Assembly (NCBI GenBank): GCA_017473555.1
Contig: JAFUKO010000080.1
Location: forward strand, 1-37,921
Direction of reading: 5' to 3'
DNA: 37,921 nucleotides
Source of the DNA: Ruminococcus sp.
GTDB lineage: Bacteria; Bacillota; Clostridia; Oscillospirales; Acutalibacteraceae
Positions 18,830 to 27,900 of the stretch are shown in pieces; the first letter of the stretch is position 1, and every line of letters begins with the position of its first letter. The position numbers were made by a program, and so were the translations under genes. A model generated the notes under the pieces. It was given only the letters and a program-made list of their open reading frames with translations. It made no database searches and was not told the DNA's origin.

Positions 18830-19765
18830 ATGGACAACGAGAACATGGAATACGTGTTGCCTATTGAAAGGAATGACGTGAATCACACAGAAAAAAGAAA
18901 GAAAAACAGAAAAATAGCGTTGCTTTGCGTAGCAGCTTTTGTGGTTTTTGTAGTTATTTGTGTGGTTTTATCATTTCTTTTTCCAAAATCAATAAAAGGC
19001 TCGTGGGAGCTTGTTGAAAATCCTGAGATTGTACAGGCTTCACCTGATCAGATAGAAGACGCTGACAGGGTATACTACACATTTACAAAACCGGGTGCCT
19101 ACGGTGATGGTAAGTGGACAACCTATTTCAACGGCGGTGTAGAAGTAGGCGACTACAAATTATCTGAAAAAGACGGCAAAGAGTACATTGATATGGGTAG
19201 CGGAGAATTTGAGTATGTGATAACAGGCTCAAAGCTACTTGGTAACTGTAAGCTTACGGTTATCTATCCTGAATACACCGATGAGGAAACAGGGGCTACA
19301 ACACCTGCACAGCAATACGTATTTGTGCAGAAAAAAGCTCCTAAGTACAGCGATGAATCATACGATGATTATAAGACAGATAAAGCTCTTGTTGGTGAGT
19401 GGATTACAAACGAGCGTACGCTTTCATATTTTACTTATATCTTGTCTTATGTTGAGAGTGTTGATTTTTCGGATAATGGTGTTATGACAATTCATTATGA
19501 GAGTGAAGACCTTGCGCTTGACAGATATATGTACTACGCATACACTGCTCAGAACAACGAGCTTACTTTCAGCTTGGTTACTGACAAAGAAACTAAGTAC
19601 ACAGTAAAGTACTCATTTGACGAAAACGGTAATCTTAGATTCACAGATGACACTACAACAGATTCGATTTTTGCTGATGAGTTTTTCTCTGATGTAACTT
19701 ACTACACACCTGATAATCTCCCTGAATCTTCTGCGACAAACGACGAAGCTACTTCAGGTGAATAA
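18830..19765 (+). CDS. Membrane-anchored protein with two lipocalin-like repeats
   Basis: A 311-residue protein not assigned to a named gene. A basic stretch (KRKKNRK, about 22-28) and one TM helix (about 29-50) anchor it with the C-terminal part outside. Two similar beta-rich repeats follow: the first from GSWELV (about 57) and the second from VGEWIT (about 187). Each has the G-x-W start and alternating strands of the lipocalin-like/DUF5640-type domains common in Ruminococcaceae. The C-terminal tail is Ser/Thr/Glu-rich. GGAGGAA upstream of the ATG is a strong ribosome site. It may be a target or accessory of the divergent two-component system. Confidence 0.7.
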   Translation: MDNENMEYVLPIERNDVNHTEKRKKNRKIALLCVAAFVVFVVICVVLSFLFPKSIKGSWELVENPEIVQASPDQIEDADRVYYTFTKPGAYGDGKWTTYFNGGVEVGDYKLSEKDGKEYIDMGSGEFEYVITGSKLLGNCKLTVIYPEYTDEETGATTPAQQYVFVQKKAPKYSDESYDDYKTDKALVGEWITNERTLSYFTYILSYVESVDFSDNGVMTIHYESEDLALDRYMYYAYTAQNNELTFSLVTDKETKYTVKYSFDENGNLRFTDDTTTDSIFADEFFSDVTYYTPDNLPESSATNDEATSGE

Positions 19766-19783
19766 ACTAAACTTGTAATATAT

Positions 19784-19827
19784 AACTGCTGAATAAGAAC
19801 GGAAAGTACAATTCAGCGTTTCATATT
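19784..19827 (+). terminator. Possible weak terminator before the UGSC-like gene
   Basis: GCTGAAT (19788-19794) pairs with ATTCAGC (19811-19817), extendable by AAC/GTT across one bulged base, and is followed by TTTCATATT. The stem is AT-rich and the T run poor, so partial readthrough into the next gene is likely. Confidence 0.4.
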
Positions 19828-19851
19828 AAAAATTTTTGAGAGGATGGTTTC

Positions 19852-21852
19852 ATGAAAACAAACATCTTTAAGCGTACGTTATCGTTGCTGTTGAGTTTGT
19901 TATGCTTAGTCGGTATGCTTACCGTCAGCCTGACATCTATCACAGCGACCGAAAACGACGTGGCACAAACAGCAGAAGCTTCTAACGAAGCTCCAACAAA
20001 GAACGAATACCAAATAGTGTCGCCTGTGCCTATTGGTTCTTCTATTGCAGATATCACACAGCCTGCACGACTCAACGGCGAATCTGCACTGCAGGGTGCA
20101 ACCATCGCACTTGTAGGCGGAAGCTTCTCTGCGTCAGTTACACACAGAGTTCTTGCGGATATGCTCATAGAAGAGTATGACTGTACAATCTATTTTATGG
20201 AAGAAATAGGCAAGAGCGGTACATACAACCCTACAAAGCCAAGTGACAAATCTAAAGAATTCCAGCAGAAACTCAAAGATTATGGTGTTGATGCTGTAAT
20301 TTCAGGTAACTGCGGTTGCGGTATCTGTACTGTAAAGGAGACAGGTAACGCGCTTGCTGCTGAGTATGCAGGTATTCCTGCTGTTGTAGTAGGTGCCGAG
20401 ACTTTTATTCCACAGATTGAGTCAACAGGCTATAACAATGGTGTTCCTGTTGTCAGAACAGCGGCTTATCCTGGTGCTTTTGCTAATGACGAAACAGCCG
20501 TTCAGCAGCAGAAAGCACGTGACATTTTATATGACCAGGTTGTAACAGGTCTTACTACTCAGATTACTCAGGAAGAAATCGACAGAATTGCCGGTGATGC
20601 CGGTAGTGCAGAGTATAACGATGTAATCTTTACAGGTTCATACCAGCGTGTTCAGGAATTCTACGAAGTAAAAGAAATGTGTGACGGTCTTCCTGTTGTT
20701 CCGCCAACTAACGAAAAGATTGAGTATTACTTACAGTTTACAAATATGACAGCTGAAGAGGTAGTGGCACAGAACGTTCCACCTGCTAATAAAGTAATCT
20801 ACGCTTACCACGTAGCAGCAAACGCTATTATGGCAGGTTGTCCTGCTGAGTATATGCCGATTTGTATGGCAATTACACGTTGCTTTGAAAACGGTAACTT
20901 CTACAAATCTCTTGCAAGTACCCACGGTTGGACACCATACGTTCTTGTCAGCGGACCACTTGCTCGTCAGCTCGGTATCTCTTACTCTGACGGTATGATT
21001 AACGAAGAGGCTAACAAGCTTATCGGTCGTTTCGTTTCTCTTGCAATGCTTAACCTCGCAGGTTACAAGATTAAAGAAAACCGAATGGGTACTTTCGGCT
21101 ATATGCAGCCTTTCTGTTTTGCAGAGGACGAGCAGACAGCCGTTAACATCGGTTGGAATCCATACCACGTTAACAACGGCTTTGATTTAAATGACTCAGT
21201 CATTACCTGCGGTTCTACTCTTACATGGGGTAACGCAGTTACTGTTGGTACAACTGATCCTGAAAAGGCTATGCAGCTTCTCGCTTGGGATTGTACAGAA
21301 AAACAGCAGAACGGTCTTGGTAACACAAACCCTGTTGAATCCCGTACTATCTGGATGACAAAAGACGTTGCTACTACTATAGCAAAGGGCTATAACACAA
21401 GAGATGCTTTGGAAAATGCTCTCATCGCAACTGCACGCAGACCTCTGTGGATGCGTACATACGCTCACTACTGGGCAAACACAGGTTCAAAGATTCATAT
21501 GAACACCACATTTGACGAGCACTATGCAGATATCAAGAGCGGTGCATCTACTGAAAACGTAGCTGCTGATAGGGTGGAAACAACAGCCGTACCACAGTGG
21601 TTACAGGGCGTTGTACCATTTGATACAATCGACACTACTCAGACTATCAACGAAAACACTGATGCTAAGAAAAGACAGAAGGTTATCACCACAGGTTTTG
21701 TTATCACAGGTGGCGATATAAGTTCTGAATTCCAGGTTATGCCTGGTGGTGACTGTGTTTCATACGAAGCATACTTGCCTTCTACCAGAACTTGGGATAA
21801 CCTTATGAGTGGTCTTGGCTATAATAGTCTTAGCTCTTATTATCTTAACTAA
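19852..21852 (+). CDS. Exported fusion of a UGSC-like domain and a 'DGLPxVPPT' domain
   Basis: A 666-residue protein with a signal peptide (residues 1-32). Domain 1 (about 50-240) resembles the UGSC family of (seleno)proteins: a Rossmann-like start IALVGGSFSASVTHR, then SGNCGCGICT with C154, C156 and C159, then AAEYAGIPAVVVGAETF. The selenocysteine position is Cys here. Domain 2 (about 260-560) has DGLPVVPP (278-285), AANAIMAGCPAEYMP (322-336), VSGPLARQLGI, and WNPYHVNNGF. In other bacteria, as I recall, these are two adjacent cytosolic genes. Here they are fused and exported. The C-terminus ends at a VMPGG-containing segment shared with the next gene. The start follows AGAGGATGG. It is in line with the next gene, 64 bases on. 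Function is unknown; thiol redox or organo-sulfur/metal chemistry is only a guess. Confidence 0.65.
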   Translation: MKTNIFKRTLSLLLSLLCLVGMLTVSLTSITATENDVAQTAEASNEAPTKNEYQIVSPVPIGSSIADITQPARLNGESALQGATIALVGGSFSASVTHRVLADMLIEEYDCTIYFMEEIGKSGTYNPTKPSDKSKEFQQKLKDYGVDAVISGNCGCGICTVKETGNALAAEYAGIPAVVVGAETFIPQIESTGYNNGVPVVRTAAYPGAFANDETAVQQQKARDILYDQVVTGLTTQITQEEIDRIAGDAGSAEYNDVIFTGSYQRVQEFYEVKEMCDGLPVVPPTNEKIEYYLQFTNMTAEEVVAQNVPPANKVIYAYHVAANAIMAGCPAEYMPICMAITRCFENGNFYKSLASTHGWTPYVLVSGPLARQLGISYSDGMINEEANKLIGRFVSLAMLNLAGYKIKENRMGTFGYMQPFCFAEDEQTAVNIGWNPYHVNNGFDLNDSVITCGSTLTWGNAVTVGTTDPEKAMQLLAWDCTEKQQNGLGNTNPVESRTIWMTKDVATTIAKGYNTRDALENALIATARRPLWMRTYAHYWANTGSKIHMNTTFDEHYADIKSGASTENVAADRVETTAVPQWLQGVVPFDTIDTTQTINENTDAKKRQKVITTGFVITGGDISSEFQVMPGGDCVSYEAYLPSTRTWDNLMSGLGYNSLSSYYLN

Positions 21853-21916
21853 GTATTAACCTATTACATTTACAAACTATTTCGATTTACCATTAAATAA
21901 AAGAAAGGATGGTACC

Positions 21917-24900
21917 ATGAAGTCAAAAGTTTTTAATCGTGTTATTGCGTTATTACTTAGTTTGATGACTGTTATCAGCATTATGTCAATTCCGCTGAGT
22001 GCCAGTGCAAGATACACGGACGAAGATATAGAAAACAAGATTTCATATCACGAACTCAACTGTCGTGAGGATGATTGTGACTGCTTAGAGCCTGAAAACA
22101 ACAAATTTGCTGTTGTTTCACCGGTCGGCGGTAACAACACATACGATGATTATATTTTAGTTGACACATATCAGAATGTTCAGAAATACTTTGATGAACA
22201 GGGATGGACAGACGGTCTGCCGATTGTTCCACCTACATGGATTAAAGCAGAAAAATTCATGAGATATACACCATATGGTGACAATGACGTTGTCGCTACT
22301 GTAAATGGTAGAGATGTTACTGCTTATCAGGTAGCAGTAAACGCTATTATGTCAGGTTGTTCTGCTGAGTATCTCCCTGTTTGTATCGCTTTCGTAGAGG
22401 CGTTGGGCGATGAAGCTTACCTTGACTCTTTACGTTCAGGTCAGCTCACACCGATGATGTATGTAAACGGACCTATCGCACGTCAGCTCGGTATCGACAA
22501 TGGACAGGGTATGACAACAGAAGAGTGCAATATCGCAATCGCTCGTTTTATGGAGCTTGCACTCATCAACCTTGCAGGTTTAGAGCGTACAAATGCTTTC
22601 GGTAATGTTCAGCCACTCGTATACTCAGAGGATGAGCAGAACTGTATCAACATCGGTTGGGACCCTCATCACGTTGAAGAGGGCTATGACCTCAACGATA
22701 ACGTTATTACTGCAACATCATTCTCAATGTGGGGTAATAATATAACACCTGCTACTGATTTACCAGAAGAGATTATGAAGGTTATGGCTTGGGACGTTAC
22801 CGAGAAAAACCTTGGTGGTCTTGGTGGTGCATCAATTGAGGATAACGCTAACGCTAAGCGTACAATCCTTATCACACCATCTGTAGCAGCTGCATTAGCT
22901 AAAAAATATAAGAGCAAAGACGCTCTTGAGACAGCGTTGGTAGAAAACGCACGTCGTCCACTGTGGATGCGTACATATGCTTACTACTATTCAAACATAG
23001 GTAGTGCTCTTATTGGTAACAAATCTTTCTCAGATGTTTATGATGAGCTCAAAGCAGAAACAACAGAAGATGCTAAGAAAACCGCATCTCCTGCATGGAT
23101 GAATGGTATCACATACGCTGAAATCGACACTGTTGCTACTATGACAAAGGGCAACACAGATATCGTTATCCAGGGTGATGAGTCCAGAAACAAGACTCAG
23201 GTTATGCCTGGTGGCGTAGCTGTATCAAAGGAGATTCAGCTTGATACAACATGGGACGAGCTGCTTGCGAGCATGGTTATCAGTATCGTTTACCAGCCAC
23301 TCAGCGCACACCATATCACTCCTGTTGATAACTCTGTAAAACTGCCAAGTGGTACAACTATTCCTACTGTTTTACAGGTAACAAAGCAGACAACATATAG
23401 AATAGCTGCTTCAAAGACATATGCTAACGGTACAGGCAAAATCTACTACGATTCTGCAACAGCTACACTTTACTACTGGGATGGCTCAGCTACTCAGTCA
23501 GTGGTGCTTGATAAGAATACATACTCTGACTTTATTGCATTTGTAGAAGGTTTGGGAGTTAACAGTTCTTTCACTCTTAATAGAAGTAACGCTGTTACAG
23601 CGGTATATATCCGTTTCTCATCAAACGCTAATCTGCCTGATAAAAATATGGTAGAGTTTACTGATGATTCATTCGGTTCAGTAGTACCAACAATCGCTGC
23701 TAACACAGCATCAGGTTCTAATGGTAATCCATCACTCAATGGCTCTGTTATCACAATGAACGATACCGTTACTTCATTTACAGCAGATCTTGGCGGTGGC
23801 ACTATCGTTATGGGTGACACAACCGACAACGGTTTTGTCACTGTAAGTGGTTCAACAGTTACTGTTGACACTACTGCTCCTGCAGGCGCTACCGCAGTAA
23901 TCGGTGCAGCTGACAGTAATGGTACATACTACACAATGACAATTGTTAACGGTGGTGACGGTACATATACTCTCACATATAACAGTGCTAACACACTTAC
24001 ACTCACAGCATCATCATACTACCTCAAGGGCACATTTAATAACTGGGGTGCAACTGATGCATTCGAAAAGACAGACAATGACGATGTCCTTGTTATTACT
24101 AAAGAAATCCCTGCTGGTACATATACATTCAAGGTGCACAACGCAGGTACAGATACATGGCACGGTAACGGTGGTACAATTACAGACACCGCTAACCGTT
24201 GGACTATGGACTCAAGTTCTGATTGTACATTCACTGCTACAGGCGGTACATATGAGTTCAAGTACGAAATTTCAACAAACAAGCTGTCTGTATATCATGC
24301 ACAGACAGGTGCTTCTGTAACACCTACTACAAAGACAGTTTACGTCGGTGTTGTAGAACACATCAAAGACTTTGTTCCTACACTCCATTACTGGAACAAC
24401 AGTACAGGCCTTATCGGTGATGCAACACTTACAGCTACTGGCGAGACAGAGCCGTACGCAGTAGGTTCTGCTTACTGGTCAAATGCTGCACAGAACTTCA
24501 AGATTTATAAGACAGAAGTTCCTGTAGCTGCAAATGGTATGAAGACATACAACAAGTCTGCTGACTCTGCTTGGGCTAATGAAGAAGTGAACCCAAGTAA
24601 TACTCAGATTATCCTTGTATGGGAATATGGTACAAACAGTGATGGTAGCAAGATTTACCATAATATGTTGGCTACAAAAATTGTAGAGGAGCCTACAACT
24701 GCCCCTACAACTGCTCCTACAACTGCTCCAACAACTGCTCCAACAACTGCTCCAACACAGGCTCCAACTGAAGCTCCAACTGAAGCTCCAACAGAGCCAC
24801 CTGTATGTGAAGCAGGCTACTATCTTGTTGGTTCATTCTCTGGTGAAAACCTCTGGGATCTTACAAATGTCACAGCTGAAAGAAAACTTAGTGCAAGCAC

Positions 24901-27900
24901 TACATCAGGCGAATACACAGTAGTTTACGATATCGCTGAAAATGACGAATTCAAGGTTGTTTACACAGACGGTTACACTATCACAAAGTGGTATCCAAGT
25001 GAAACAAGTAGTTACAAAGTACCTGCTACTGAAGCTGGCGATAACAAGACTATCTACTTCAGACCAACAGGTAACTCAGCTTGGACTAACACATACTTCT
25101 ATATCGAGCCTAATCCGGTTGATATAACTATCTATCTTGTTAACTCAAAGTCTTGGTCAACTGTCAATGCTTACGCATGGACAGAGGGCGGCGCTGAGGC
25201 GGCTAAGTGGCCTGGTAAAGCAATGACAAAGACAAGCGAAAAAGATGTAAACGGTAACGAAGTCTACTCTATCACATTCACAAAAGAGTATGGTAGCGTT
25301 ATCTTTAACAACGGCTCATCACAGACATCTGACCTTAAATTAGAGGCAGGCAAATACTACGATTTAGGTACAAACAAGTGGTATGATACACTTGCAGATG
25401 TACCGAAGGATGAGACTCCAACTACAAAGACTATCTACGTCGGCGTTGTTGAGCATATCACAGACTTTGTTCCAACACTTCACTACTGGAACAACTCAAC
25501 AGGTCTTACAGGCGATGCTGAACTCGTTGCTACAGGCGAGACAGAGCCGTATTCAGTAGGTTCAGCTTACTGGTCAAATGCTGCACAGAACTTCAAGATT
25601 TATAAGACAGAAGTTCCTGTTGAAGCAAATGGCATGAAGACATACAGAAAGTCCAGCAACGACAGATGGGCAGCTGAAGAAATCAGCACTACTGACGGCA
25701 AGATCATCCTTGTATTTGAATGGGGTGGAACATATCACAACGTTTTAGGTAACTATACCGCTCCTGAAGTTATCACCCCATCAGGCACATACAAGACTAT
25801 CTACTTCCTTGATAGCACTTCAAATAGCTACATCACAGACGACGACTCTAATATCTTTGCATACACAAACGCAGGCGATAAGGTCAAGATGACTCAGACT
25901 GTTGATACAAAGAGCGGTAAAACTCTTTGGAGCGCTAAAATTGATGAGGCTGCTACAAGTGTTACCTTCTATCGTGCATCATACTACTATGATGAAGATA
26001 ATGCATCTACTACACAGTGGGGTACATGGAGTGCAGGCAAGCCTACAACTTCTATCTACAAGGCTACAGCAAGTGCTACAGGCTCATGGGTAGCTGACAC
26101 AACAGCAGTAGCTCCTACAGGCACAATGGATGACTTCTGGTACGGTCTGTGGATTGATACAAAGGGTGACTCAAACACTGTTGATGCTATCAAGTGGTAC
26201 AAAAATGGTTCACAGCATCACTTCTATGTTCCATCATACGTGGACTTATCAAAAGCTAAGGTTTATTCAAGCTTTGGTTCATTCACAATTGATGGCACAA
26301 CATACAATGACGGTGACGCTGTTAATCTTACTGTTGGCTCTCACACTGTAACAGGTGTTACTAACGGCACAACAACAAATCTTGGTACACTCAAGGTTTA
26401 TCAGACAGAGTCTACAGCAGCAATGCTTATGACAACAAAAGAAGAACTCTTCACAGGTCTTACAGATAACTATATGGACTCTAACGCTTGGCCAGCTGGC
26501 TCAGGCCTTACAACTACTAACTTTAATGGCGTATATAAAGACGCTATTGAAACAAAGGGTTCTTACTACTTCTATGATGAAACAGGTCACATCGTAAACT
26601 CTGACCCAGTATTAAAGAAGATAAAGGGTAGAGGTAACTCATCATTTGAGGCTTCTATGAGACTTTATGGTAAGTACGCATACAACTTCAACCTTGATTC
26701 AAAGGTTGAGCTTATCGAAGGCTCAACAGCATCAAAGAAGTGGTGCTTACTTGCTAACAACGTTGACCACGCAATGATGCGTAACACATTCATCTATGCT
26801 CTTGCTGACGACATCGGTATTAAGTACAGCCCTGAAACACGTCTTGTTGACGTTTATGACAATGGTAAATACTTAGGTGCTTACGTAGTTACAGAAAAGG
26901 TTGAGTATGGCAAGAACACTATGATGAGCGATATGAAGAACCTCGACGATGGTAACGAAGATGCTAACATCGAAGCATACGCTAACGAGGATATCATGGA
27001 TGAACTCGAGAGTCACCTTGTTCAGGCTGAAACTTCTGTTACAGTTAACGGCCAGAAGTACACATACCAGTACACAAAGTCAGACGACGAGACAAACTGG
27101 CCATATCATCAGCCAACTGACTACCAGTCATACAACTATCTTCTTGAGTTTGAGCTCTACAACAGATATAAGGCTGAAGCTTCATGGTTCGTATCTCCAC
27201 GTACAGGTCAGGCAGTAGTTGTTAAATATCCAGAGTTTGCAACAAAGGATGAGATGGAATGGATCATCAGCGAGTATGAAGAAGCTGAAGCTGCTATCTA
27301 CGCTAACGATACAGACGCTATTAAGGCAGCTGTTGATGTAGATTCATTCGCTAAGATGTACCTCTTACAGGAACTTGCTATTAACCTTGACTCTTGTGCA
27401 ACATCTTACTACATCCACAATGATTTAACATCAGGTAAGCTCGTTTCATCACCTGTTTGGGACTATGACTGGGCATTCGGTGCTTATGCTAAGGATAGAA
27501 AGTACATCTACAACGGTTCTTCAGTTACAACCAGTGCATGTATGTCAAATCCTGAGCAGATGTTCGTTAAGAACAAGGCATTAAAGACAGACTCAGGTGA
27601 CACTACAAAGAAATCTAACTACAACTTCCAGGCTAAGCTCGTTCACAATGATTACGTTTGGGAACGTTGTCAGCACATCTGGACAAATCTATTTGTACCG
27701 GCACTCCCATCATACATCGACAACGACTACATCGACGCTGAGCCAAAAGCAGATGACGGCGTAACAGAGGGTAAACTCCTTGCTGAGTGGCTCCCTGCAT
27801 TCAAATCATCAGTAGAGATGAACGATGCTCGTTGGGGCTCACTCTCATTCACAGGCGATAACTGGGGTACAAAGGTTACTTCTAACTATAATAATCGTTC

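Noticed and set aside
20300..20345. Possible selenocysteine site in the UGSC-like protein
   Set aside because: All motif positions are Cys codons and no in-frame TGA is present.
24692..24802. Regular short repeats that could suggest a CRISPR array
   Set aside because: The unit is 12 bases, tandem, without spacers, in frame, and encodes a PTTA linker.
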